From: Gemmobacter sp.
GTDB taxonomy: Bacteria; Pseudomonadota; Alphaproteobacteria; Rhodobacterales; Rhodobacteraceae
Direction of reading: 5' to 3'
Assembly: GCF_034676705.1 (NCBI RefSeq)
Contig: NZ_JAUCBS010000013.1
Span: 1,902,501-1,966,500, forward strand
DNA length: 64,000 nt
A program made the position numbers and the translations under genes. The notes under the pieces are model-generated. The model ran no database searches. It worked only from the letters and a program-made list of their open reading frames with translations, and had not been told where the DNA came from. This document shows, in pieces, positions 7,785-16,024 of the stretch. Each line of letters starts with the position of its first letter. Positions within the stretch are counted from its first letter, which is position 1.

Positions 7785-8989
7785 AGCGTGTGGTGATCAC
7801 CGGCGCCGGCACGGTCAACGCGCTGGCGCAGGATGTGGATGGCACCATGGCGGCCATGCGCGAAGGGCGCTGCGGCATCGGCCCGCTGGAGATCCGCGAC
7901 CGCGACCGCCTGTCGGTCGCCATCGGCGGCCAGGTCAAGGGCTGGGAGGCCGAGGCGCATTTCAACCGCCAGCAGATCGCGCTGTATGATCGCTTCACCC
8001 AGTTCACCCTGCATGCCGCGCGCGAGGCAATTGCCCAGTCCGGGCTGGTGTTCGAGGATCAGCTGTCGCTGACCTCGGGTGCCGTGCTGGGCACCGCCGG
8101 CGGCGGGGTCAACACCTGGGACGAAAACTACCGCACGGTCTACGAGGAAGGGAAGAACCGCGTCCATCCCTTTGTCGTGCCCAAGCTGATGAACAATGCC
8201 GCCGCCAGCCATGTCAGCATGGAATGGAACCTGCGCGGCCCCACCTTTACCGTGGCCACCGCCTGCGCCAGTTCCAACCATGCCATGGGGCTGGCCTTCC
8301 AGATGGTGCGCTCGGGCGCGGCCACCGCCATGGTGACCGGCGGGTCCGAGGCGATGCTGTGTTTCGGCGGCATCAAGGCCTGGGAGGGGCTGCGCGTGAT
8401 GTCCCGCACCGCCTGCCGCCCGTTCAGCATGAACCGCGACGGCATGGTCCAGGGCGAAGGCGCCGGCGTCTTCGTGTTCGAGGAGTATGACCACGCCCGC
8501 GCTCGCGGCGCGCATATCCTGGCCGAGGTGGCGGGCTTTGCCATGTCGTCGGATGCCGCCGATATCGTGATGCCATCTGCCCAGGGGGCGGAACGCGCCA
8601 TCACCGGCGCGCTGCGCGATGCGCGGCTGAACCCCGAGGATGTGGGCTATATCAACGCCCATGGCACCGGAACGGCGGCGAACGACAAGACCGAATGCGC
8701 CGCCGTGGCCCATGCCTTCGGCCATCATGCCGACCGGCTGATGATGTCCTCGACCAAATCCATGCACGGCCACTGCATCGGCGGCACCGGCGCGGTGGAA
8801 CTGCTGGCCTGCCTGATGGCGCTGAACGATGGCATCATCGCCCCGACCATCGGCTACGAGGAACCCGACCCCGAATGCGCGCTGGACGTGGTGCCCAACA
8901 TGGCCCGCGCCGCCAAGGTGGATGCCGTGCTGTCGAACGCCTTCGCCTTTGGCGGCCTGAACGCCGTCATCGCGCTGCGCCGGATCTAG
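7781..8989 (+). CDS. Beta-ketoacyl-ACP synthase II (FabF-like)
   Basis: This 402-residue condensing enzyme of the KAS I/II family extends acyl-ACP with malonyl-ACP to give 3-oxoacyl-ACP. The catalytic triad is visible: Cys-162 in TVATACASSNHAMG, His-294 in INAHGTGTAAND and His-331 in KSMHGHCIGGTGAVE. The C-terminal NAFAFGGLNA is also typical. It begins inside the stop of the ACP gene (ATGA). It is probably not the housekeeping fabF, which normally sits with fabD/fabG/acpP. The operon partners suggest it supplies a special acyl group to the LpxD-like enzyme. Confidence 0.87.
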   Translation: MKRVVITGAGTVNALAQDVDGTMAAMREGRCGIGPLEIRDRDRLSVAIGGQVKGWEAEAHFNRQQIALYDRFTQFTLHAAREAIAQSGLVFEDQLSLTSGAVLGTAGGGVNTWDENYRTVYEEGKNRVHPFVVPKLMNNAAASHVSMEWNLRGPTFTVATACASSNHAMGLAFQMVRSGAATAMVTGGSEAMLCFGGIKAWEGLRVMSRTACRPFSMNRDGMVQGEGAGVFVFEEYDHARARGAHILAEVAGFAMSSDAADIVMPSAQGAERAITGALRDARLNPEDVGYINAHGTGTAANDKTECAAVAHAFGHHADRLMMSSTKSMHGHCIGGTGAVELLACLMALNDGIIAPTIGYEEPDPECALDVVPNMARAAKVDAVLSNAFAFGGLNAVIALRRI

Positions 8990-9043
8990 GCCCGCTGCGG
9001 TCAGCCTCGGCCACGTCGCCATGCGGGGCACTCGGCCGCCCCC

Positions 9044-9100
9044 TTTGCCTTTTCTAAAATACCCCACGGGGAGGTCTGGAGGGGTGTGAAACCCCTCCAG
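9044..9100 (-). repeat. Dispersed intergenic repeat, copy A, with hairpin
   Basis: On the minus strand the unit reads CCCCGTGGGGTATTTTAGAA followed by AAGGCAAA. Next to it lies a 9-bp perfect stem, CTGGAGGGG / CCCCTCCAG (9,076-9,100), around a TGTGAAA loop. The same two-part structure, with the same loop, is seen at 60,438-60,490. Related units without the hairpin lie at 15,977 and 19,847. It occupies the gap between the convergent ketoacyl synthase and LLM oxidoreductase genes, where it could act as a terminator, but this is not proved. Confidence 0.6.
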
Positions 9101-9126
9101 GGCCAGCCAAGGGCGGAACGGCCGTC

Positions 9127-10149
9127 TCAGCGCCAGCCCAAAGCCGGCGCCACATGGGTCAGGATCGCCTCGATCACATGGGCGTTGTAATCCACGCCCA
9201 GCTGGTTCGGCACCGTCAGCAGCAGGGTGTCGGCCTCGGCAATCGCCTCGTCCTCGCGCAGTTGCGCCACCAGACGGTCGGGTTCGTCGGCATAGCTGCG
9301 GCCAAAGATGGCGCGGGTCTGCGGGTCGATATGGCCGATCGAATCTTGCTCCTTGCCACCCCGGCCGAAATAGGCGCGGTCCCTGTCGTTCACCAGCGCA
9401 AAGATCGACCGGCTGACCGACACGCGCGGCGTTCTCGCATGGCCCGCGGCCTGCCAGGCCTCGCGATACTTGCGGATCTGCTTGGCCTGCTGGATGTGAA
9501 AGGGCTCGCCCGTCTCGTCATCCTTCAGGGTGGAACTTTGCAGGTTCATCCCCATCTGTGCCGCCCAGACCGCCGTGGCATCGGACCCCGACCCCCACCA
9601 GATCCGGTCCCGCAGCCCGTCGGAATGCGGTTCCAGCCGCAACAGGCCGGGTGGGTTGGGAAACATCGGGCGCGGGTTCGGCCGGGCAAAGCCCTGGCCC
9701 TTCAGCACGTCCAGCAGCACCTCGGTATGGCGGCGGCCCATGTCGGCGTCGGTCTGGCCTTCGTCGGGGGCATAGCCGAAGTAGCGCCAGCCGTCGATCA
9801 CCTGTTCGGGGCTGCCACGCGACAGGCCCAGTTGCAGGCGGCCGCCGGAAATCAGGTCGGCCGATCCGGCATCTTCGACCATGTACAGCGGGTTTTCATA
9901 GCGCATGTCGATCACGGCGGTGCCGATCTCGATCTTCTTCGTCCGGGCACCCACCGCCGCCAGCAGCGGAAAGGGCGAGGCCAGCTGGCGGGCAAAGTGA
10001 TGGACGCGGAAATAGGCGCCGTCCGCCCCCAGTTCCTCGGCCGCGACGGCCAGGTCGATGGATTGCAGCAGCGCATCGCCTGCGCTGCGGGTGCCCGACT
10101 GGGGCGAGGGTGCCCAGTGGCCAAAGGAAAGAAAGCCGATGTTCTTCAT
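9127..10149 (-). CDS. LLM-class flavin-dependent oxidoreductase
   Basis: This 340-residue protein belongs to the bacterial luciferase-like monooxygenase family (TIM barrel, FMN- or F420-dependent). Typical pieces are MKNIGFLSFGHWAP, the barrel strand EELGADGAYFRVHHF, IEIGTAVIDMRYENPLYMVE, SGGRLQLGLSRGSPEQVIDG and the C-terminal DTLLLTVPNQLGVDYN. The start at 10,149 follows GGACCAG. The family is often labelled as an alkane or other monooxygenase, but the substrate cannot be predicted. It stands alone, convergent with the ketoacyl synthase. Confidence 0.82.
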   Translation of the reverse strand: MKNIGFLSFGHWAPSPQSGTRSAGDALLQSIDLAVAAEELGADGAYFRVHHFARQLASPFPLLAAVGARTKKIEIGTAVIDMRYENPLYMVEDAGSADLISGGRLQLGLSRGSPEQVIDGWRYFGYAPDEGQTDADMGRRHTEVLLDVLKGQGFARPNPRPMFPNPPGLLRLEPHSDGLRDRIWWGSGSDATAVWAAQMGMNLQSSTLKDDETGEPFHIQQAKQIRKYREAWQAAGHARTPRVSVSRSIFALVNDRDRAYFGRGGKEQDSIGHIDPQTRAIFGRSYADEPDRLVAQLREDEAIAEADTLLLTVPNQLGVDYNAHVIEAILTHVAPALGWR

Positions 10150-10403
10150 GGGTCTGGTCCTGTCCGCCGGGGCCTGTGGCCGGGGCTGCCGGAACTGGCA
10201 GCGGCGGGGCCGGGCGGTATGGCACCAATCTAGGCAGCCGCACCGCCCGGAGCCAGAGGTGCCAGCCGGCCGATCCGCACAAGCCATCTGCATTCTGGAG
10301 AGAAGGGGGAACCGGCGATTCGCCGCCGATCCGCGACGGGGCAGGGAAGGATTCCGCCGCCTCGCGCGTTATAGCCCTGTCAAGACGTCGAAGGAGACAT
10401 GCG

Positions 10404-10823
10404 ATGAAGCTGGTATCGGCCCTGACCGCCGCCGCGATGGTGGCGGCAACCCTGGGCGCAGGCTCTGCAATGGCCGACAACGGTCGTGGCAACGGCAAGG
10501 GCCCGCACCACGCCCAGGATGACCGCAGGCATCATCGGGGCGATGACCGCCACGCCTATGGCTGCCCGCCCGGCCTTGCGAAAAAGCACAATGGCTGCCA
10601 GCCGCCCGGCCAGGCGAAAAAGCACGACAGCCACCGCGCCTGGCGCATCGGCGATGTGTTCCGGGTGTCGGATTACGCCTATATCAACGACCCCTACCGC
10701 TACCGGCTGGAACAGCGGCCGGGCTGGACCTACTACAGCGACGGCCAGCAGGTTTACCGCGTCGACAGCGAAACGCGCAAGGTGCTGGCGGTGCTGAACC
10801 TGATCACCGCCCTGTCGAACTGA
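10404..10823 (+). CDS. RcnB-like small secreted protein
   Basis: This 139-residue exported protein has a signal peptide (MKLVSALTAAAMVAATLGAG...AMA), a His/Arg/Asp-rich stretch, and two copies of a CPPGLAKK / CQPPGQAKK motif. The C-terminal domain (WRIGDVF...INDPYRYRLEQRPGWTYY...VYRVDSETRKVL) resembles the RcnB family of periplasmic proteins linked to nickel/cobalt homeostasis. The His-rich part could bind metal. Proteins of this type are often mislabelled excinuclease subunit A. A strong AAGGAG ribosome site supports the ATG at 10,404. Metal function is inferred only. Confidence 0.7.
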   Translation: MKLVSALTAAAMVAATLGAGSAMADNGRGNGKGPHHAQDDRRHHRGDDRHAYGCPPGLAKKHNGCQPPGQAKKHDSHRAWRIGDVFRVSDYAYINDPYRYRLEQRPGWTYYSDGQQVYRVDSETRKVLAVLNLITALSN

Positions 10824-10839
10824 TCCCCGGACATGCAAA

Positions 10840-10861
10840 GGGCCGCCCCGAAGGGCGGCCC
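10840..10861. terminator. Bidirectional hairpin between convergent genes
   Basis: A perfect 9-bp stem (GGGCCGCCC / GGGCGGCCC) with a CGAA tetraloop lies between the ends of the RcnB-like and IalB-family genes. There is no clear T-tract, but position and stability fit a shared terminator. Confidence 0.6.
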
Positions 10862-10882
10862 TGATGCCATGCGGCGCCGGTT

Positions 10883-11569
10883 TCAGTTGCCGGCGGGCTT
10901 GGCGGGGGCGGCGGCCGGGGCAGCTTCGGCCGCGGCCTTGTCGGCGGCATCGTTCGCCTTGACCACCGCCTCGTAGCCGGCGGTAAAGCCCTTGAGCGAC
11001 ATGGTGATTTCCACCTGTTCATCCGGCAGCATGGCCGGCACGATGATGAAGGTGGCCTTGTTGCCCTTGCGGAAACTGTTCAGTTCCTCGGCGGTGAAGC
11101 CCACCCGCGCCACGCAGCCCATCGAGGCGCAGAGCGTGAAGGGGTAGCGCTTTGCCTGCGCCGTGTCGACGCGCATGGTGACCTGCGCGGTCAGCAGCGT
11201 TTCCAGCGGCGTCACGATGGAGGCGCCGGCGGCGGCCTTGCCACCTGCGGGCAGGTTGAACAGGTTGATCTCGGCCACCGAATTGCCCTGATCGTCCTGC
11301 ATCAGCTGATACAGCTGGCACGGATCGACCCCGGTTTCGGTGCGCACGCAAGTCACCTGCCAGTCGTCGAAGGTTTCCTTGACATAGGTGGACCCCAGGC
11401 CGTCCACATCCTCGCCCATCGAGATGCCGGCCTTGGCGGCTGCGGCATCGGCCGGTGCCTCGGTTGCGGGCTTCGGCTCGGTTCCCGGCGCGGTCGTGGT
11501 CTGGGCCAGCGCGGGCATGGCCAGCAGGGCCGACAGCGCCAGGGCGAACAGCGGTTGGGTGGTTCTCAT
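10883..11569 (-). CDS. Invasion-associated locus B (IalB) family protein
   Basis: This 228-residue periplasmic protein has a signal peptide (MRTTQPLFALALSALLAMPALAQ), an Ala/Pro-rich linker, and an IalB-like domain with the conserved DDWQVTCVR near residue 68. The usual cysteines follow (DPCQLYQLMQ; YPFTLCASMGCVARVGF), as does the typical SLKGFTAGYEA before an Ala-rich tail. IalB was named in Bartonella invasion, but the family is widespread in free-living alphaproteobacteria with unknown function. An in-frame upstream ATG about 60 codons earlier would bury the signal peptide, so 11,569 is preferred. The leader upstream holds two strong hairpins. Confidence 0.82.
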   Translation of the reverse strand: MRTTQPLFALALSALLAMPALAQTTTAPGTEPKPATEAPADAAAAKAGISMGEDVDGLGSTYVKETFDDWQVTCVRTETGVDPCQLYQLMQDDQGNSVAEINLFNLPAGGKAAAGASIVTPLETLLTAQVTMRVDTAQAKRYPFTLCASMGCVARVGFTAEELNSFRKGNKATFIIVPAMLPDEQVEITMSLKGFTAGYEAVVKANDAADKAAAEAAPAAAPAKPAGN

Positions 11570-11702
11570 GTCAGTCCCGTCTTCGGTTGGTTCGGGCGCC
11601 GGATTACCATGGGCATCCCCCCGAGTCAGGCCCCAAAACGGGGCAGGGGGCGCAATACCGCCGGTTGGGCGCGCAGATGTGATCGTTGCAATAGGTGGCG
11701 CT

Positions 11703-11737
11703 GGCAAAAGGAAAAGGGCCCAGGGGGGCCCTTTTCC
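11703..11737 (-). terminator. Strong hairpin with T-tract in the leader of the IalB-family gene
   Basis: A perfect 12-bp stem (GGAAAAGGGCCC, 11,710-11,721, pairing with 11,726-11,737) has a 4-base loop and is followed on the minus strand by TTTTGCC. It lies 134 bases upstream of the ialB-type start codon and could end a short RNA or act as an attenuator. Confidence 0.6.
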
Positions 11738-11780
11738 GCCATTCTTTGCTCCCTGTCGGACCGGCCGACTTATGCACTGG

Positions 11781-11809
11781 ACGCTAGGGCCTGTTCCGCA
11801 TTCCGTCAA
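11781..11809 (-). promoter_or_regulatory. Candidate sigma-70 promoter for ialB leader or small RNA
   Basis: On the minus strand TTGACG (11,804-11,809) is separated by exactly 17 bases from TAGCGT (11,781-11,786). A transcript would start near 11,774 and meet the hairpin at 11,737. The call rests on motif and spacing only. Confidence 0.4.
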
Positions 11810-11834
11810 CAGGAATTCTGGCAGTTCTGTAACG

Positions 11835-11868
11835 AAAAAAGGCCGCGCCTGGTTCCCGGGGCGCGGCC
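11835..11868 (-). terminator. Rho-independent terminator, minus strand
   Basis: A 9-bp stem GGCCGCGCC / GGCGCGGCC (11,841-11,849 with 11,860-11,868) is followed on the minus strand by six T's. No minus-strand gene ends here, so it may close an unannotated small or antisense transcript from the region before the herA-like gene. Confidence 0.6.
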
Positions 11869-12012
11869 AGTCCAACAGGGAGGAAGCACACCCGCCACGG
11901 GCACCTTTCCATGGCGGGCAGGATCAGACTGGCACAGCACCATTAACAATGTATGGTGACCCCGCGCGGTGCCAACGGGCGCATCGCAACGGATGGCGGG
12001 GGGCAGCGGGCG

Positions 12013-13581
12013 ATGACGACGGACCGGATTTTCGTGGGCGGCGGCGGCGAAGGCTATGGCGTGGCGCAAAGCCTGCTGCTGGGCTTCGGCAACCGCCACG
12101 GCCTGATCGCGGGCGCCACCGGAACCGGAAAAACCGTTACGTTGCAAATCCTTGCCGAAGGGTTCTCGGCCGCTGGCGTGCCGGTGTTCCTGTCGGACGT
12201 CAAGGGCGACCTGTCGGGCCTTGCGCTGCCCGGCAAGGCCGAAGGCAAGCTGCACGAGTCCTTCACCAAACGCGCCGCCACCATCGGGCTGGATCTTCAG
12301 TATGACAGCTTCCCGGTGACCTTCTGGGACATCTGGGGCCAGCAGGGCCACCCGGTGCGCACCACCGTGGCCGAGATGGGGCCGCTGCTGTTAAGCCGCA
12401 TGCTGGAACTGTCGGAACCGCAGGAAGGCGTGATGAACATTGCCTTCCGGCTGGCCGACGAACAGGGGCTGCCGCTGCTGGATTTCAAGGATCTGACGGC
12501 GATGCTGACCTTTGTCGCCGAAAACGCCAAGGATCTTTCGGGCACCTATGGCCTTGTCTCGCCTGCCTCGGTGGGGGCGATCCAGCGCCGGTTGCTGGTG
12601 CTGGACAATCAGGGCGGGGCGGCGCTGTTCGGGGAGCCGGCGCTGGATCTGCACGATTTCATGCAGGTGGACGACCGCGGCCGCGGGCGCATCAACATTC
12701 TGGCCGCCGACCGGCTGATGAATTCGCCCCGTCTTTATGCCACCTTCCTGCTGTGGCTGCTGTCCGAACTGTTCGAGGAACTGCCCGAGGTCGGCAACCC
12801 CGACAAGCCCAGGCTGGTGTTCTTCTTTGACGAGGCGCATCTGTTGTTCGACGGGGCGCCCAAGGCGCTGGTAGACAAGGTGGAACAGGTGGCGCGGCTG
12901 ATCCGGTCCAAGGGGGTGGGGGTGTATTTCATCACCCAGAACCCGGCCGACGTGCCCGATGCGGTGCTGGGGCAGCTGGGCAACCGCGTGCAGCACGCGC
13001 TGCGCGCCTTTACCGCCAAGGACCAGAAAGACCTGCGGCTTGCCGCGCAGAACTATCGCCCGAACCCGCGCTTTTCCACCGAGGACGCCATCCGCGAGGT
13101 CGGCACCGGCGAGGCGGTGACCTCGTTCCTGGAAGCCAAGGGCATTCCGGGCATGGTGGAACGCACGCTGGTGCGCCCGCCGTCCTCCATGCTGGGTCCG
13201 GTCGATGCCGGCACCCGTGCCGCGCTGATCGCCGCATCCCCGGTGGCGGGCAAGTATGACACGGCGATCGACCGCGACTCGGCGCACGAGATGCTGGCCC
13301 GCCGCGCCGAGGCCGCCGCCGCCGAGACGGCACGGGCCGAGGCCGAGGCGGCCCGGCAAAAGGATCAGGCCCAGGCCGACCGCGATTATACCCGCGCCCG
13401 CCGCTATGACCCGACCCCGCGCTACGAGGCGCCGCGCAGCCCGGCGCCGAAACGCACGCCTTCGCGCCAGTCGGATTCGGTGACCGAGGCTTTCGCGAAA
13501 TCCGTCGCCCGCCAACTGGGCACCCGCACCGGCCAGGCCATCGTGCGCGGCATCCTGGGCACGCTGTTCAAGTCGCGCTGA
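12013..13581 (+). CDS. HerA-like (DUF853) ATPase
   Basis: This 522-residue P-loop ATPase of the HerA/FtsK superfamily (YjgR-like, DUF853) has a Walker A motif GATGTGKT (residues 34-41) and a Walker B-like LVFFFDEAHLLF. Other conserved blocks are VKGDLSGLA, KGVGVYFITQNPADVPD and LGNRVQHALRAFTAKDQK. The C-terminal 100 residues are a charged Ala/Arg/Glu-rich coil (EMLARRAEAAAAETARAEAE) and a short terminal helix. The family is widespread, and a DNA-pumping or helicase role is inferred from the superfamily. The ATG at 12,013 starts right before the IFVGGGGEGYGVAQ block. Confidence 0.82.
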   Translation: MTTDRIFVGGGGEGYGVAQSLLLGFGNRHGLIAGATGTGKTVTLQILAEGFSAAGVPVFLSDVKGDLSGLALPGKAEGKLHESFTKRAATIGLDLQYDSFPVTFWDIWGQQGHPVRTTVAEMGPLLLSRMLELSEPQEGVMNIAFRLADEQGLPLLDFKDLTAMLTFVAENAKDLSGTYGLVSPASVGAIQRRLLVLDNQGGAALFGEPALDLHDFMQVDDRGRGRINILAADRLMNSPRLYATFLLWLLSELFEELPEVGNPDKPRLVFFFDEAHLLFDGAPKALVDKVEQVARLIRSKGVGVYFITQNPADVPDAVLGQLGNRVQHALRAFTAKDQKDLRLAAQNYRPNPRFSTEDAIREVGTGEAVTSFLEAKGIPGMVERTLVRPPSSMLGPVDAGTRAALIAASPVAGKYDTAIDRDSAHEMLARRAEAAAAETARAEAEAARQKDQAQADRDYTRARRYDPTPRYEAPRSPAPKRTPSRQSDSVTEAFAKSVARQLGTRTGQAIVRGILGTLFKSR

Positions 13582-13587
13582 GGGGGC

Positions 13588-14595
13588 CTAGCGCAGCCAC
13601 CAGCCCTCGCGCTTGATCGTGTTGCGGATGACCTGTTCGCGCGGCGGCAGATCGGCCCGGTCGAACAGCGGGCGTACCTTCTGGCGGCCCTTGCCCTGAT
13701 AGACCAGCTTTTTCGCCGGCTCCCAGTCGCGCAGCAGGCGCTTCAGCGCCTTGTCGGCCGTCACCTCCTCCAGCACGTCAACGGCGCGGTCGGATTCGCG
13801 GGCATAGAGCAGCGGCAGGGCGCGGTAATGGCAGGTGATGTCGCCATCCAGCCCCGCCAGCTCCGGCCCCGGCCGCCCGCCGCCGAACGAGGCGATGACC
13901 AGCGGCAGCGCCACCTGATCCAGCCAGGGGTCCAGCGATTGCGCCGCCAGCATGTCGCCCGGATCGTTGCGGATGGCCACGGCATAATCGGCAAAGCGGC
14001 GGCCGAATTCCACCGGGCAGGCGCCAAAGAACCAGCCGGCGTTGAAATACATGTAGCGCTTCCAGTAGTCGGCAGGCTGCGCCGGGTCGATGGTCGGGCC
14101 GATGTCCAGCCCGAAGCGGCCATAAAGGGCGCGCCAGATGCTGTCGTAATCGGCGACATAGTTCTGCGGTTCCGGCCAGGTTGGTTCCACCCTGGCCGAG
14201 GCCGAGGGGCGGGTGAAATCGAACGGCACCCGGTCCAGCGGGCCGGTGACCAGCGTATCGGTATCGAAGAAGACAAAGGGTTCGCCCGCCGGCAGGGCGG
14301 CCAGCGCCTCGATCTTGTTGCCATAGGGGTACGAGGCGCCGAAATGCCGGTTTTCAAAACTGACAAAGCGCGCGCCGAACCCCTCCAGCGCCTCGCGCAC
14401 GGCGGGATTGCCGATGCGCGGATCGCCGGGCCAGCGGGGGCCGGGCAGGGGTTCGGCCAGGTAAAGCCGCTGCGCCAGCGCGGGCGCATGGGCCGCCAGC
14501 GAGGCGGCAAAGACCAGCGCCTCGTATTGCAGACGGCCGGCCTGCGCCACGATGACGATGTTGAACGCTTGCCTGCCGGTGGTCTGACCTGTCAT
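13588..14595 (-). CDS. Putative glycosyltransferase
   Basis: This 335-residue cytoplasmic protein has a Rossmann-like start (FNIVIVAQAGRLQYEALVFAASL) and a DxD-type motif in FVFFDTDTLVTGPLDR, the usual nucleotide-sugar/metal site of GT-A enzymes. Later blocks are KRYMYFNAGWFFG and LDGDITCHYRALPLLYA. Conserved Trp/Tyr-rich segments fit a sugar transferase, but acceptor and donor are unknown. The start at 14,595 (MTGQTTGRQ) has several alternatives upstream. It is convergent with the HerA-like gene and divergent from a small secreted protein. Confidence 0.6.
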   Translation of the reverse strand: MTGQTTGRQAFNIVIVAQAGRLQYEALVFAASLAAHAPALAQRLYLAEPLPGPRWPGDPRIGNPAVREALEGFGARFVSFENRHFGASYPYGNKIEALAALPAGEPFVFFDTDTLVTGPLDRVPFDFTRPSASARVEPTWPEPQNYVADYDSIWRALYGRFGLDIGPTIDPAQPADYWKRYMYFNAGWFFGACPVEFGRRFADYAVAIRNDPGDMLAAQSLDPWLDQVALPLVIASFGGGRPGPELAGLDGDITCHYRALPLLYARESDRAVDVLEEVTADKALKRLLRDWEPAKKLVYQGKGRQKVRPLFDRADLPPREQVIRNTIKREGWWLR

Positions 14596-14698
14596 CCTGC
14601 CCCTCGTGACCCTGCCGCTTGTGACGCGGGCCCCTGCCGGGCCCTTGGCCGGCACTATAGGCCGCCGCCGCACGCGGTGAAAGCCATCGGAGACGATC

Positions 14699-15109
14699 AT
14701 GCGCGCCCTGTGCCTTGTTGCCGCTGCCCTGCTGGCCGCCACGCCCGCCTGGCCGCAATCCTTCACCACCGCCGCCGAAATCCGCCCGATCATCGAGGCG
14801 ACGCGGGCCGCCTGGGTGGCGCTGCGGCCGTGGGATGGCAAGGAACTGCTGTATTTCACCCATCTGGAAAGCTGGCGCTGCAGTATGGCCGAGGTGCGGT
14901 TTTCGGTCAATTCCTCGGCCGCGACGCGGGTCTGGCAGATGCTGCCCTGCCTGACCGGCACCGCCCAGCCCAACGCCATTCCCGCCGACCGGCTGCCCTA
15001 TACGGAATTGCCGGCCGGCGCCTTGCAGACGGTCACCGTGGTGGTGGTGCTGGCCGATGGCACCGAACTGCGCCAGGATTATGCGCGCGCCCGGATCCTG
15101 ATGCCATAA
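14699..15109 (+). CDS. Small secreted protein of unknown function
   Basis: This 136-residue protein has a clear signal peptide (MRALCLVAAALLAATPAWPQ) and two cysteines (WRCSMAEV and MLPCLTG) that could form a disulphide in the periplasm. A C-terminal beta-rich part (LQTVTVVVVLADGTELRQDY) follows. The start follows GGAGACGATC. It is not recognised as a member of any named family. Confidence 0.65.
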   Translation: MRALCLVAAALLAATPAWPQSFTTAAEIRPIIEATRAAWVALRPWDGKELLYFTHLESWRCSMAEVRFSVNSSAATRVWQMLPCLTGTAQPNAIPADRLPYTELPAGALQTVTVVVVLADGTELRQDYARARILMP

Positions 15110-15309
15110 GGCGCTACAGCATGAAATGATCCCGTGGAAACGGCGGTGCCTTTGGCATCCATGCACAGGCGGCCGCGCATTGGCGGGCATTGACCCCGTG
15201 GCGCAGGGGGCTATGTCGGGAACCGGGCAGGCCTATTCATCTGTCCCGAAATATCCCGGGGGTCCGGGGGCTGGCCCCCGGCTGTCCGGCACGATCCAGG
15301 AATGACCAC

Positions 15310-15894
15310 GTGTCCCGTCTAGACGATACTGCCCTTGACCAGATCTTCCGCATCTCGCGCAGCCACCCGGCGTTCGAGGCGCGCCCCGTCGCCCCCGAGG
15401 TGCTGGAGGAACTGACCGCGCTGGCGCTGCTGGGCCCCTCGGCCTTCAACCAGCAGCCGCTGCGCGTGGTCTACATCCGCTCGCCCGAGGCCAAGGCCGC
15501 GCTGGAACCCGCGCTGTCCTCGGGCAACCGGGCCAAGACGATGGCGGCCCCGGTGAATGCGCTGGTCTGTGCCGATACCGAATTCACCGACCATCTGCCG
15601 CTGGTGTTTCCGCCTGCCGATGTGCGCGGCTATTACACCGACCCGGCGGTCCGCGCCGGCTCGGCCAGCACCAATGCGCTGCTGCAGGCCGGCATGCTGA
15701 TCGCCGCCGCCCGGTCGCTGGGCCTGGGCGTGGGGCCGATGGCGGGCTTCGACAAGGCCAAGGCCAAGGCGGCGTTTCTGGGGGGCACCAGCTGGGAACC
15801 GCTGTTCCTGATGAACCTTGGCTGGCCCACCGCCAACCCCGACACCGCCCGCCTGCCGCGGCTGGGCTTCGATCAGGCCGCGCGCATCGCCTGA
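15310..15894 (+). CDS. rutE: RutE-like nitroreductase (malonic semialdehyde reductase)
   Basis: This 194-residue FMN oxidoreductase resembles RutE, which reduces malonic semialdehyde to 3-hydroxypropionate at the end of pyrimidine breakdown. Features are SRLDDTALDQIFR, the FMN-binding LGPSAFNQQPLRVVYIRSPE, RGYYTDPAVRAGSASTNALLQ, GLGVGPMAGFDKAKAKAAFL and LMNLGWPTANPD. The start is a GTG at 15,310, eight bases after AGGAA; an ATG start further up would only add a non-conserved tail. No other rut gene is nearby, so a general role as a small nitroreductase is also possible. Confidence 0.78.
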   Translation: MSRLDDTALDQIFRISRSHPAFEARPVAPEVLEELTALALLGPSAFNQQPLRVVYIRSPEAKAALEPALSSGNRAKTMAAPVNALVCADTEFTDHLPLVFPPADVRGYYTDPAVRAGSASTNALLQAGMLIAAARSLGLGVGPMAGFDKAKAKAAFLGGTSWEPLFLMNLGWPTANPDTARLPRLGFDQAARIA

Positions 15895-15976
15895 TCGGCC
15901 GGGCCGCTCCCGCACCCCTGCGCCGCCCCGGGGCGGCACAGGGCCTTGGGCCGGGCGCCGCGCGTTCCGCGCGGCG

Positions 15977-16010
15977 GCCTCCGGCGGGGGTATTTGGAGA
16001 AGGTGAATGT
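15977..16010 (+). repeat. Dispersed intergenic repeat, copy D
   Basis: The unit reads GGCCTCCGGCGGGGGTATTT followed by GGAGAAGGTGAATG. It lies between the convergent rutE and AEC carrier genes and matches the unit at 19,847-19,880, and in reverse those at 9,044 and 60,438. Confidence 0.6.
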
Positions 16011-16024
16011 GCTGGGGCGCGTTG

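Larger units (their letters stand above)
11570..12012. other. Intergenic region between ialB-type and herA-like genes
   Basis: This 443-bp gap between divergent genes carries a candidate minus-strand promoter (11,781-11,809) and two hairpins with minus-strand T-tracts (11,703-11,737 and 11,835-11,868). The first hairpin lies between the candidate promoter and the ialB-type start. No protein-coding gene is supported. A short open frame from about 11,744 runs in frame into the ialB-type gene, but resembles nothing recognised. Confidence 0.5.
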
